DNA of 33,778 nt from Sorangium cellulosum (GTDB taxonomy: Bacteria > Myxococcota_A > Polyangia > Polyangiales > Polyangiaceae): contig DYPH01000066.1 in the NCBI GenBank assembly GCA_020720045.1, forward strand, positions 1 to 33,778. Direction: 5' to 3'. Positions 22,451 to 30,646 of the stretch are shown in pieces. Both the position numbers and the translations under genes were made by a program. The notes under the pieces are model-generated. The model searched no databases and had not been told where the DNA came from. It saw only the letters and a list, made by a program, of their open reading frames with translations. The first letter of the stretch is position 1; each line of letters begins with the position of its first letter.

Positions 22451-23262
22451 TTGCGGCCCTCCTCGCCCCTTCGCCGACGCTCATCGCCGAGCTCGCCGTA
22501 GGGGCCTTCGTCGCCGGCTTCATCAACTCGATCGCTGGCGGTGGGGGCCTCATCACTGTGCCGTTGCTGATGGCGACGGGACTGCCGACGCCGCTCGCCC
22601 TCGGGACGAACAAGGGGCAGGCGGTCTTCGGCGCGGCGAGCTCGGTATATGGGTTTGCTGCGCGCGGAGAAGTCGACCGACCACGCGCACTTCCCGCGTT
22701 TGTTGCGGCGGGCGTTGGTGGATTGTTTGGGGCTTTTCTTCAAAGCCTCCTCGATAAGAAGACCCTCGAGCCGCTCTGTCTGGTGCTTCTCGTCGCCGCG
22801 CTGGGGACGCTCTTCCTTCCGAAGCGCGCGCCGTCTGCGACCGAAACCGAAGTTGCTAAGGTAAATCAGCCAGTTCGTCCGCGAGCGCGGATCGAGGAAC
22901 AAAACGCTCTTCTGCTCGCCGGCTTTGCCTGCCTCCTCGGGACCTACGACGGATTCTTCGGTCCCGGGACGGGGACGCTGCTGGCGATCGGCTACGAGCG
23001 CTTTTTTGGTGACGGCGTCGTTCGTGCTTCAGGAAACGCAAAAGTTGGCAATTTTGCATCGAACTTGGCGGCATTTTCGCTCGCACTCTTTCAGGGAAAT
23101 GTGCGCTTTTCCATCGCCTTGCCGATGGCGGCTGCGAGCATCATTGGCTCGCTGGTCGGCGCGCGAGTGGCTGTGAAGGGGGGCGCCGTCGTCGTCCGAT
23201 ATGCGATCGTCGCCGCCGTGCTCGCGCTTGTCGCCAAGATTGGCCACAGCCTGCTCCCGTGA
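22447..23262 (+). CDS. TauE/SafE (TSUP) family permease
   Basis: Membrane permease of the TSUP family, 271 aa, with about eight hydrophobic helices. The duplicated signature is visible: FINSIAGGGGLITVPLLM with GLPTPLALGTNKGQ in the first half, and LLGTYDGFFGPGTGTLL with ASGNAKVGNFASNL in the second. Members export or import sulfite, sulfoacetate, sulfonates or other organic anions; the substrate cannot be told here. The GTG start overlaps the radical SAM stop (GTGA), so translation is likely coupled. Confidence 0.93.
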   Translation: MIAALLAPSPTLIAELAVGAFVAGFINSIAGGGGLITVPLLMATGLPTPLALGTNKGQAVFGAASSVYGFAARGEVDRPRALPAFVAAGVGGLFGAFLQSLLDKKTLEPLCLVLLVAALGTLFLPKRAPSATETEVAKVNQPVRPRARIEEQNALLLAGFACLLGTYDGFFGPGTGTLLAIGYERFFGDGVVRASGNAKVGNFASNLAAFSLALFQGNVRFSIALPMAAASIIGSLVGARVAVKGGAVVVRYAIVAAVLALVAKIGHSLLP

Positions 23263-23263
23263 G

Positions 23264-23295
23264 GCGAAAAGGCCCGTGCGCTAGCGTCTTTTCGC
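23264..23295. terminator. Possible bidirectional terminator between convergent genes
   Basis: GCGAAAAG (23264-23271) pairs with CTTTTCGC (23288-23295), giving A-rich and T-rich edges on both strands between the TSUP permease and the S41 protease. The loop is long (16 nt), and the inverted repeat includes the protease stop codon. Plausible but weak. Confidence 0.35.
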
Positions 23296-25128
23296 GGGGC
23301 GCGGGGCGAGGAGGGCCAGGGCTTTGCAGGTCGCGTCGTCGACCTTGCGAGTGCTCGCATCCGGGAGCGCGGCGAGGCACTTTTCGAGGAAGCTCGCGCC
23401 GGGGTTCGGAAAGGGGACCGCGTGTCCGATCGCTGTCTTTTCGCGAACATCGGGGCCGATGAAGCTGGGCGGCGCTGCCAGGGTGTCGGCCTCGGTTTCG
23501 ATGGCCCCCTCGACGAGGAACGGGAAGGGGATCGTCGGCACGAGGCCGCGCCGTTGGACCGGGCGCCCGTCGGGGAGCGCGTAAAGGTAGGTCGTGAGCC
23601 GGAAGGCGCCGACCGAATGCGGTGGGCGTGCGCCGTCGTCTTCGAAGGACTGGACGCACCCTTTTCCAAAGGTCGTCGTCCCGATCACCGGCCCGCGGCG
23701 GTAGGCGTCGAGGGCGCCGGCCAGCATTTCGGCGGCGCTTGCGGTGTCGTGATCGACGAGGGCGGCGACGGGGCCGGCCCACTGTTCGGCGGCGGGCGGC
23801 GTCTCGGTGCGATCGACGGAGACCGCCTCTTCGTGGCGGCTCTTCAAGGGAAAGAGCGGGACGTCGGGGAGGAAGGCGGCGAGCGCCTCAATGGCGCCAT
23901 CCATGGAGCCGCCGCCGTTGCCGCGCAGGTCGAGGATGATGCCGGCGAGCGCGGGGCTCTTTAGGCGCTCCTCGCGGATAAGTACTCGTAGATCCTTACC
24001 AAATTCGTCATGCACGTCATGCACGGTGACCAGAAGCAGGCGCTGATCGCCCCAGGGGAGGTCCCGATGGGGGAGCGTGTAGGGTGCATCTTTTCCGTCG
24101 GGGCCCGGCTTCGGTCGCGGAATCACGCCGCGGACGAGCTTGCCGTCGTGGATCCAAAGGGCGGGGACGGCGGCGACGGTGCGATCGGCGAAGGCGGCGA
24201 CGGCGACTTCATCGAGGGACTCCGGCGAGAGCCCCGCGAGGAAAATCGCTGGGGATGGTGCGACGGTCCCCGGCTCGACGGCCACGAGCACGTCGCCATC
24301 GACGAGCGGGGCTCGCGCGCCGCTCTCGAGCCGCGCGCCGCCGAGGGTTCCAGTGGCGCGCTCAAAGAGGCGCGGCGTGGCGTCGTCGGTGAGGTCGGTG
24401 TCGTAGATGCTCGTCGACTCGCTCGTCGGAGCCCAGTTTCCATGGCCGTCGACGAGCGGAACCCACCCCCGAAGGAGCGAGGCGCGCAAGAGCCCGGCGG
24501 CGGTGCTCGGCGTCGCTGCCGGAAAAAGATGCGCTTCGAGCGTCTGTCGGTAGCGCTCGCCGCGCTTGCCGAGGGCGGCGGTCATCGTTGCGATGGCGGC
24601 TCGAAAGCGTGCATCTTCCACCGGATCGGCGTTCTCGGTCGTCGGATTGAGCGCCATCGCCGCCGCTTCGCCCAGGGCCATTGGCCCGCTTTGACTGGGG
24701 CCCAAAAAGCGCGTTTTCGCGGCGCTATTCGCCGCGTCGAGGGTCACTCCGAGGCGCTCGCTGGTGCGGCAGTCCCCCCCTTTTCCGGAAAGCTCGCGGA
24801 GGAGCCCTTTCCGCTCGGCGTCCAAGGCGCGCTCGACCGTCCCATCGACGGGGGCCCAAAGGCCGTAGGGATCGAGCCAGTCGGCGGTCGCCGCCGCAAT
24901 TTTTGCTGGGTCTGCCGCCGGCGGATCGAACGCGAGGTGGGCGTCGAAGGTGGCGACGGCGCGATGGAGTTCTTCGCAAGAGAGCGTCGCACGCGTCCCG
25001 CTCGGGAAGGGGAAGAGGTTCTCATCCGCCTTCGCGTCGTCAGATTCGGTTGGTGTTTCCTGGGCATACGCCGGCGTAAGCCCCAGGAGGAGCGCCGCGA
25101 GCCAGGGGAAAAACGGGGGGGGACGCAC
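23281..25128 (-). CDS. Prc/Tsp-like S41 C-terminal processing protease
   Basis: Periplasmic serine protease of family S41, 615 aa, with a signal peptide (cleavage near AYA-QE). An N-terminal helical region like that of Tsp contains WLDPYGLW. A degenerate PDZ region (about 240-330) precedes the peptidase core: LDLRGNGGG near 400, nucleophile S464 in DTASAAEML, and general-base K489 in TFGKG. The 25-residue Ser-Lys spacing equals that of E. coli Tsp. Such proteases degrade tagged or misfolded envelope proteins and trim cell-wall hydrolases. The RpoH-like sigma gene lies 68 bp upstream on the same strand, so they may be co-transcribed. Confidence 0.88.
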   Translation of the reverse strand: MRPPPFFPWLAALLLGLTPAYAQETPTESDDAKADENLFPFPSGTRATLSCEELHRAVATFDAHLAFDPPAADPAKIAAATADWLDPYGLWAPVDGTVERALDAERKGLLRELSGKGGDCRTSERLGVTLDAANSAAKTRFLGPSQSGPMALGEAAAMALNPTTENADPVEDARFRAAIATMTAALGKRGERYRQTLEAHLFPAATPSTAAGLLRASLLRGWVPLVDGHGNWAPTSESTSIYDTDLTDDATPRLFERATGTLGGARLESGARAPLVDGDVLVAVEPGTVAPSPAIFLAGLSPESLDEVAVAAFADRTVAAVPALWIHDGKLVRGVIPRPKPGPDGKDAPYTLPHRDLPWGDQRLLLVTVHDVHDEFGKDLRVLIREERLKSPALAGIILDLRGNGGGSMDGAIEALAAFLPDVPLFPLKSRHEEAVSVDRTETPPAAEQWAGPVAALVDHDTASAAEMLAGALDAYRRGPVIGTTTFGKGCVQSFEDDGARPPHSVGAFRLTTYLYALPDGRPVQRRGLVPTIPFPFLVEGAIETEADTLAAPPSFIGPDVREKTAIGHAVPFPNPGASFLEKCLAALPDASTRKVDDATCKALALLAPRPAKRR

Positions 25129-25196
25129 GCAGGATTCGAGGGGCGGTCGGTTCGCGAACGCCAGCGCCGGAACCTCACAATCCCTAGCAAACCTCG

Positions 25197-26018
25197 TCAG
25201 GAAGCGCGCAACAATGCCGGCTTTCCATACACGGCGAGCTTCGTCCGCAGCTTCCCGCAGGCGCGTTCTTCCAGCTGGCGGACGCGTTCTTTGCTGACGC
25301 CGAGGAGATCGCCCAGCTGTTGCAGGGTGAGCGGCTCGTCATTCATCAATCGCTCCTTGACGATGAGGCGCTCGCGGTCGCTCAGCGATTTCAGTGCGGC
25401 GGCGACGGCGTCTTCGGCGTGGTGCTGGCGCTCGTTGTCGTCGGCCTCTTCTTCGGGGCTCGGGCCGGTGGCGCGCAGCATTTCAATCGGGGGGGCGAGG
25501 TCGCCGGGGGCGTGATCGAGGCTCTGTTCGCGGCCGGCGATCACCGGTAGGAGCTGGCGGACGCGCTCCGGGGAGAGGCCCGACATTTCCGCGAGCTTCT
25601 CGGGATCGGCTTCGCGGGTCGTCCGGTAGGCGCGGAGGGCGCGCCGCTCGCCTTTGGTCGTCCCGAGGCGGACGACGCGGTAGCTTCGTACGACGTATTC
25701 GCGAATTTCGGCGCGAATCCAATAGGCTGCGTAGGTTGCGAGCCGGCAGTCCTTCGTCAAGTCGAACTTCCGGGCGGCGCGAAGGAGGCCGAGGTTCCCC
25801 TGCTGGACGACGTCCTCCATCGGAACTCCCCAGCGCCGATACTCCATCGCGATCGCCATCACGAAGGGGAGGCACGCTTCGACGAGGCGCTCGCCGGAGC
25901 GGTTGTCGCCGGCGGCGAATTTTCGCGCGAGTTCACGCTCCGCCTCTCGCTCAAGGGGCGAGAAGGTGGAGAGATTCGTTCGCCAAGCTTGCAGCGCAGA
26001 ACTGTCGGAAAAACCCAT
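25197..26018 (-). CDS. RpoH-like alternative sigma factor
   Basis: Sigma-70 family, group 3 (sigma-32-like), 273 aa, lacking region 1.1. Region 2 spans about 43-112 with EDVVQQGNLGLLRAA and FDLTKDCRLATYAAYWIRAE. The segment after region 2.4 (LGTTKGERRALRAYR) sits where RpoH proteins carry their RpoH box. Region 4 (about 210-265) has LTLQQLGDLLGVSKERVRQLE, the -35-binding helix-turn-helix. ATG at 26018 is preceded by AAAGGGG, a good ribosome site; frames further upstream are non-coding. A near-perfect sigma-54 promoter lies about 200 bp upstream. Heat-shock or envelope-stress control is inferred from family and from the protease downstream. Confidence 0.92.
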   Translation of the reverse strand: MGFSDSSALQAWRTNLSTFSPLEREAERELARKFAAGDNRSGERLVEACLPFVMAIAMEYRRWGVPMEDVVQQGNLGLLRAARKFDLTKDCRLATYAAYWIRAEIREYVVRSYRVVRLGTTKGERRALRAYRTTREADPEKLAEMSGLSPERVRQLLPVIAGREQSLDHAPGDLAPPIEMLRATGPSPEEEADDNERQHHAEDAVAAALKSLSDRERLIVKERLMNDEPLTLQQLGDLLGVSKERVRQLEERACGKLRTKLAVYGKPALLRAS

Positions 26019-26214
26019 GGCTCGGAACCCCTTTTCGCGAATTGAATGCCGCGAGACCTCGACGCGAATGCGCATCGTCGCTCCACGGAACCGTCGGTGT
26101 CGTGCATGGCGTCGATGCGTGAAGAGCCGCGATCCTCGCGGGGGTGCACGTTTCGACCACGGGCGTGCGCTGCGCAGTGCAGCTTCTCCGTGGATGCGAC
26201 GACGACCGACCCGT

Positions 26215-26230
26215 TGCGAACGACGTGCCA
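26215..26230 (-). promoter_or_regulatory. Sigma-54 (RpoN) -24/-12 promoter
   Basis: On the minus strand the sequence reads TGGCACGTCGTTCGCA. Against the RpoN consensus TGGCACR-N4-TTGCW only one defined base differs (C for T), and the invariant GG and GC are exactly 10 bp apart. A pyrimidine precedes it, as in the consensus. Transcription would start near 26203 and read into the RpoH-like sigma gene. Confidence 0.7.
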
Positions 26231-26268
26231 AGTGCGAAACACGCGCATTCCGCAGCGCAGCCTGCGCG

Positions 26269-26280
26269 CTTTGCGCAAAG
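26269..26280. promoter_or_regulatory. Palindrome, candidate enhancer-binding site
   Basis: CTTTGCGCAAAG is a perfect 12-bp palindrome centred about 45-50 bp upstream of the -24 element. It could bind a dimeric sigma-54 activator. On the + strand it is followed by a T7 run, but no + gene ends there, so a terminator role is unlikely. Confidence 0.35.
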
Positions 26281-26324
26281 AGCGATTTTTTTCGGCGATC
26301 CGGATGCAAACCCTGCGCGAATTG

Positions 26325-26356
26325 GAAAAGCCGGCCCCCACACGTGGGACCGGCTT
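26325..26356 (-). terminator. Intrinsic terminator of the metallo-hydrolase gene
   Basis: Read on the minus strand, AAGCCGG (26356-26350) and CCGGCTT (26334-26328) pair, with an inner CCCAC/GTGGG, followed by TTTTCC. It lies 22 bp after the stop codon of the metallo-hydrolase. Confidence 0.75.
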
Positions 26357-26377
26357 CGCGGATGGAGCCTGTTTCCG

Positions 26378-27220
26378 TCAGACCTCGATCGTGAGCCCCT
26401 CGTAGGCTGCACAGCTCGCCGGGAACAGCGCTTGAGCGCGTTTTTCTTTCACGCGGACGGCGGCGTCGTTCTGGGCCGGGTCGTGGTGGAAGAGGACGAG
26501 CTTCTTCACCGCTGCCTTCTCGGCGAGTTTGACCGCCTCGTCGAAGGTGCTGTGCCCCCAGCCGGTCTTCGGACCGCCGCCGACTTCCCCCGCGTACTCT
26601 TCGGGGGTGTACATCGCGTCGTAGACGAGGACGTCGACCCCCTTCGAGATGCGCGCAAGCTTCGGATCGACAATGCTGTAGTGCTCGGTGTCGGTCGCGT
26701 AGACCATCGATTTCCCATCGTGGTCGACCCGGTAGACCCACACGCCGTTCGGGTGGTTTCCGCGCGTATTTGAGATGCGGACGACGCCGGTCCCGTCTTT
26801 GGCGGGGAGTTCGATGACTTGACCTTCGTAGAGGTCATAAAAGTTCATCTTTGCTCCCATTTCCGTTAGGTGGACCGGGAAGCTCGGGTGGTCCATTTGG
26901 CCGGCAAGCGTCTCTTCGAGGGTACGGGAGACGTTGTTCCCGCCGTAGAGATGGATGTGGTTCCCGGGAATGAACGCCGGCGCGAAGAAGGGGAAACCCT
27001 GAATGTGATCCCAGTGGACGTGGGAAAAGAAAATCCGTGCCTCGATGGGAAGTTCTTTGACGAGCTTCTGGCCGAGGAGGCGAATCCCGGTGCCGCCGTC
27101 GAACACGAGCAGGTGACCACCCGCGCGGACCTCCACGCAGCTCGTGTTGCCGCCGATTTCCACGGTGTCAGGGCCCGGCGTCGGGATGCTGCCACGCACG
27201 CCCCAAAAGGTGATCCGCAT
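26378..27220 (-). CDS. Metallo-beta-lactamase-fold hydrolase
   Basis: Cytoplasmic MBL-fold metallo-hydrolase, 280 aa, no signal peptide. Metal motifs: HVHWDH (H67, H69, D71, H72), a His near NHPNG, ATDTEH, and GWGHSTFDEAV with the late LFHHDP. The start MRITFWGVRGSIPTPG and the ATDTEH region are typical of a phosphodiesterase-like subgroup (RNase Z and PqsE relatives), so a phosphodiester substrate such as a cyclic nucleotide is possible but not proven. It has its own terminator and is divergent from the HEAT-repeat lipoprotein. Confidence 0.88.
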   Translation of the reverse strand: MRITFWGVRGSIPTPGPDTVEIGGNTSCVEVRAGGHLLVFDGGTGIRLLGQKLVKELPIEARIFFSHVHWDHIQGFPFFAPAFIPGNHIHLYGGNNVSRTLEETLAGQMDHPSFPVHLTEMGAKMNFYDLYEGQVIELPAKDGTGVVRISNTRGNHPNGVWVYRVDHDGKSMVYATDTEHYSIVDPKLARISKGVDVLVYDAMYTPEEYAGEVGGGPKTGWGHSTFDEAVKLAEKAAVKKLVLFHHDPAQNDAAVRVKEKRAQALFPASCAAYEGLTIEV

Positions 27221-27313
27221 CGTGACGAAGGAGATACGCGCCCCCAGCGGTCAGCGTCAACCTGGCAAATCGGGCGCGAGGATCGATGGCGTTCGGCTAA
27301 GAGTGGGCCGCTG

Positions 27314-29632
27314 ATGGTGAACCCTGCGTCGCTTCTGAAGATCGTCCCCACCGGCAGTCGGCGGGCGTCCTCGCGCGCGCCGTCCCAGCGGTGGATGCTC
27401 CCGCTCCTCCCCACGCTCGTGCTCGCCTTTGTCGGAGTCTCCGCCTGTCGCCCGAAGGCGCCCGGAACCGACGATGCGGCTGCGCCGGCGACGAGTGCCG
27501 CTTCCGGAAATGCGGGGGCCGGCGGCGCGGCCAGCGGCAAACCGTTTGGGTTCGTCGCCGCGGAAGCTGCTCGATTTTCTGCCGCAATTCCGACCGAGGC
27601 GGTTCACGGGGACGACCTCGATCGTCGCCGAGCGGCCGCCCGGGCCCACGCGCGTATTCAAGGCGACGCCGCCCTCGTCCCGCTGCGGGAACTCCTCGCC
27701 GACGATGACGACGAGGTCCTCGCCTGGGCCGCCTACGGCCTCGGCTTCGGCTGCGCGGGGCGCGAGGAGACGACCGTCCCCGTGCTCGCTGCCCGGCTTG
27801 CGACGCGCCTCCGCGACGAACCGCCCGCCGCCGCCGATGCCCCGTTCCGCGGCAGCGATGCTCTCTTTCGTGCGCTCGGGAGCTGCGGGACGAAAGTCGC
27901 CGAGGGGCTCGTCGCCGCCCGCCTGAGCCATCCCGATCGCCACGCCGAGGCGGCCGCTACCGCGCTCGGGGTGATTGCAAGTAAACGAAAACACTTAGAA
28001 GATGAGTCGGTCGCCGCCCTCCTTGGCATCGCCGAGAACGCCGCCGACGACGAAGCGCGAAGCGCCGCTCTCTGGGCGCTCGGACGGGTCGACCTTGGCC
28101 CGTTTACCGACCGCACGAAAAAGGCGGCGGCCGCGGCCGTCGACCACGCTGGTTCGACGGGCCTTTTTGCGCTCCGCCTTGCCGCAAAGACCGGCGCCGT
28201 GAGTGAGGACGCCTTCCTCACGATCGCCGCCGACGGCGAAGCCGACGCCAGCCGTCGCAATGAGGCGGTCCGCGGACTCCTCGAAGCGAGGCCGCCGGAA
28301 AAGCCAGAAGGTACCGAAAAAGTAACCAAAAATCCGAGCTCCGCTCCGGCGTCTCGCCGCGCGGAGCTCGTTGCGGTCGCCAAGCTCGTCGATGCGCTCC
28401 TCCCGCGTCTCGCCGATCCTGCCCAACTCTCGCGGGACTATGCGGTCGCTGCTCGCGCCGTCGGGGGGCTCGGGACGGCGACGTCGCGGCCGGGGCCGAT
28501 CGCCGGGGCTGCTCTCGACAAGGTCGCCAAGCTCGCCATTCCTAAGGACAATCCCGGCGCCGCCCGCCGCGCCATCGCGCTCCGCTGTGCGGCCGCCGTG
28601 CCGCTTGCCCAAGGAAATGCCGATGCGCCGATCGTCGCTGCCTGCGATCCGACCGGCAAAGACCCGGCGGGACGGCGCGCCAAGAGCGAGATCCTCCTTG
28701 CGCGGCCGCTGGATGGTGGCCGGCTCACGGCCTATGCAGCTCTTGCCAAAGGGGCGACGGCCGCCGAACGGGAGCGACTTCTAAGCGCCCTCGGGACGCA
28801 CGCAGAAGCAGCCGATCTTGCTGCGAAATGGGTGACGGAAGGCCTCTCTGGTGACGAGCCGGGCGTGGTGGCGACGGCGGCGACCTTCGTCCACGAACAC
28901 CGTGAAATCCTTGCGTTTGCGCGACCGACGAAAGAGGCTCGTGACGCCCGGGATAAGGGGCCGGCCTGGCTCGCCGCGCTCGATCTTGGCGTGAAGCGTA
29001 CCTGGAGCCCCGATCTCCTCGAAACGCGGATCGCCCTCTTGGAGGCGCTCGCCACGGCGCGCGCGGAGGCGGCCAATCCGGTCCTTGAGGCCTCCGCCTG
29101 CGATCCGAACGTCACCGTGAGGACGCGGGTTCGCGCCCTCCTCGGCACGCGGGCGCCGGCCTGTGACCCTGCAAAATGGGTGGTGGAGCCCCGCGATGCC
29201 GTCGGCGACAGCGGCCGCGTGAACCTCGCGCTCCGCCTCGACACCGGGGTCTCTCTGCAGCTCCACCTCGACGGCCGTCGCGCGCCGCTTACCGTCGCCC
29301 GCATCGCGAACCTCGCTCGCGATCATTTTTATGACGGCATCGTCGTTCATCGCGTCGTCCCGGGGTTTGTGGTGCAGTTCGGAGACAAGCTCGGCGACGG
29401 CTTCGGCGGCTCCGGGCTGCCGCTCCCCTGCGAAACTTCGCCTTTGCCTTTCACGCGCGGCTCCATCGGGATGGCGCTCGCCGGCCGGGATACAGGATCC
29501 AGTCAACTCTTCGTGACGCTCGCCCCGACGCCCCATCTCGATGGTTTGTACACGCTCTTCGGGAACGCCGACGGACCGTGGGATCGCGTGGCAGAAGGCG
29601 ATTTGATTTCGGCGATGGACGTCCTCCCATGA
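27314..29632 (+). CDS. HEAT-repeat lipoprotein with C-terminal cyclophilin domain
   Basis: Predicted lipoprotein, 772 aa. An Arg-containing N-region and hydrophobic core end in lipobox VSAC (C45). An open frame runs upstream to 26870, but that part is antisense to the hydrolase; ATG 27314 follows a partial ribosome site (AAGAG). ATG 27395 would drop the basic N-region. Residues about 90-600 are Ala/Leu-rich helical repeats of HEAT type (for example LRELLADDDDEVLAWAAYGL). Residues about 635-770 are a cyclophilin-type prolyl isomerase: VVHRVVPGFVVQFGD, GSIGMALAGRDTGSSQLFVT, PHLDGLYTLFG. The key Arg and Gln of the active site are present. Likely a periplasmic or surface folding factor. ATGA overlap with the matrixin gene. 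Confidence 0.85.
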   Translation: MVNPASLLKIVPTGSRRASSRAPSQRWMLPLLPTLVLAFVGVSACRPKAPGTDDAAAPATSAASGNAGAGGAASGKPFGFVAAEAARFSAAIPTEAVHGDDLDRRRAAARAHARIQGDAALVPLRELLADDDDEVLAWAAYGLGFGCAGREETTVPVLAARLATRLRDEPPAAADAPFRGSDALFRALGSCGTKVAEGLVAARLSHPDRHAEAAATALGVIASKRKHLEDESVAALLGIAENAADDEARSAALWALGRVDLGPFTDRTKKAAAAAVDHAGSTGLFALRLAAKTGAVSEDAFLTIAADGEADASRRNEAVRGLLEARPPEKPEGTEKVTKNPSSAPASRRAELVAVAKLVDALLPRLADPAQLSRDYAVAARAVGGLGTATSRPGPIAGAALDKVAKLAIPKDNPGAARRAIALRCAAAVPLAQGNADAPIVAACDPTGKDPAGRRAKSEILLARPLDGGRLTAYAALAKGATAAERERLLSALGTHAEAADLAAKWVTEGLSGDEPGVVATAATFVHEHREILAFARPTKEARDARDKGPAWLAALDLGVKRTWSPDLLETRIALLEALATARAEAANPVLEASACDPNVTVRTRVRALLGTRAPACDPAKWVVEPRDAVGDSGRVNLALRLDTGVSLQLHLDGRRAPLTVARIANLARDHFYDGIVVHRVVPGFVVQFGDKLGDGFGGSGLPLPCETSPLPFTRGSIGMALAGRDTGSSQLFVTLAPTPHLDGLYTLFGNADGPWDRVAEGDLISAMDVLP

Positions 29633-30615
29633 TCGCGGGGGCGTTTCGCCGATCGCTCCCGATGGCGGCCGTCGCGCTGCTCGTCGCGCTCGCCCCCGCC
29701 GCCGCCGATGCCTTCTGTCGCCGGGTGGCGATCCCGAAGACCGACGGCCGGGACGCGATCGCACAGACCCCAAAACAGGTGGGAATGTGCGAGTTTGCGA
29801 AGGAAGATGCGAACCCAGCTTACGAGTATTGGCCCGGCCGCTGCGTCGGCTTCGCCGTGAGCCTCGACGGGGCCGCGCGCGTCGCCGAGGATGAGGCGGT
29901 CGGCACGGTCACCCGCGGGCTCCTCCGCTGGTCGCGCTCGAAGTGCGCCGGTGGTGCCCCGACGTTGGAGGGGCGCTACCTGGGGCGGTCGACCTGCTTC
30001 AAGTCGGAGTTCTTGGAAAAAGGGCCCAACCAGAACGTCATCGTCTTTCATGGTACCTGGCCCTACAAGTCCCAAGACGGCGCCGACGACGATCTGAAAC
30101 TTGGTGTCACGACGACGACATCAAACACGCTTACCGGCGAGGTGCTCGACGCCGACATTGAGATCAACATCGGCGCGCCTACGGTCGCATTCGCGCCCGA
30201 CGGGGTCCCCAATCCCGGCGACTACGACCTCGACGCGATTGTCACCCATGAGCTCGGCCATGCCCTCGGGCTCGCCCACTCGCTGAACCAGGAGGCGACG
30301 ATGTGGCGTTCGATCGCCCCAGGGAGCATCGCCTCTCGGGACCTCGCCCCGGACGACGAGGCCGGCTTCTGCTTTCTCTACCCGCCCGACGGCACGCGCC
30401 CGCGGAAATCCCGAGGGACGCCGCCGGAAGAGCCGCCGGTCCCGGTGCCGGCGACCGATTGCGACGTCCGCCCCGTCGGCGGTTACTCCCGAAGCTGCGA
30501 AGAGCCGTCGCTGACCGGGTGCAGTCTGCAGGGATCTGCCGCGGGGGCCGGCCTCCTCGGTGGGCCGTTCGCTGCCTTCGCTGCAATTTTGCTGCTCCGT
30601 CGCCGTCGTCGCTGA
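29629..30615 (+). CDS. Matrixin metalloprotease with MYXO-CTERM-like tail
   Basis: Secreted zinc protease, 328 aa from the ATG at 29629, with a signal peptide (cleavage near ADA-FC). The zincin motif HELGHALGLAH gives ligands H207, H211 and H217 with catalytic E208, and ATMW supplies the Met-turn, as in matrixins (M10). The C-terminus has GCSLQG, one hydrophobic helix and RRRRR, the layout of the MYXO-CTERM sorting tail, in which the Cys is the processing site for surface attachment. It overlaps the HEAT/cyclophilin gene by ATGA, so the foldase may help its export or folding (inference). Confidence 0.87.
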   Translation: MIAGAFRRSLPMAAVALLVALAPAAADAFCRRVAIPKTDGRDAIAQTPKQVGMCEFAKEDANPAYEYWPGRCVGFAVSLDGAARVAEDEAVGTVTRGLLRWSRSKCAGGAPTLEGRYLGRSTCFKSEFLEKGPNQNVIVFHGTWPYKSQDGADDDLKLGVTTTTSNTLTGEVLDADIEINIGAPTVAFAPDGVPNPGDYDLDAIVTHELGHALGLAHSLNQEATMWRSIAPGSIASRDLAPDDEAGFCFLYPPDGTRPRKSRGTPPEEPPVPVPATDCDVRPVGGYSRSCEEPSLTGCSLQGSAAGAGLLGGPFAAFAAILLLRRRRR

Positions 30616-30632
30616 TCGCCCGTACCGGCCAT

Positions 30633-30645
30633 CCCGGAATCCGGG
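30633..30645 (+). other. Small hairpin at the coaX ribosome-binding region
   Basis: CCCGG (30633-30637) and CCGGG (30641-30645) form a 5-bp stem with a 3-nt loop, ending one base before the ATG at 30647. It could hinder initiation there and favour the internal ATG at 30659, where CoaX proteins usually begin. Confidence 0.25.
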
Positions 30646-30646
30646 T

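Larger units (their letters stand above)
26019..26377. other. Long upstream region of the sigma-factor gene
   Basis: 359 bp without a gene, between the sigma-factor start and the metallo-hydrolase stop. It holds, on the minus strand, the terminator of the metallo-hydrolase, a perfect 12-bp palindrome, and a sigma-54 promoter. This leaves a leader of about 185 nt before the sigma-factor ATG, in which I see no clear regulatory fold. Confidence 0.6.

Noticed and set aside
24010-25515. 501-codon plus-strand frame opposite the S41 protease and sigma genes
   Set aside because: Gly/Arg-rich shadow frame; the minus strand encodes recognisable catalytic motifs.
26260-26292. Palindrome plus T7 as a + strand terminator
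   Set aside because: No + strand gene ends nearby; a role as an activator site on the other strand fits the context better.
27263-27278. TGGCAAATCGGGCGCG as a second sigma-54 promoter ahead of the HEAT lipoprotein
   Set aside because: GG and GC spacing fits, but both T residues of the -12 element and the CACG of the -24 element are largely lost; likely chance in GC-rich DNA.
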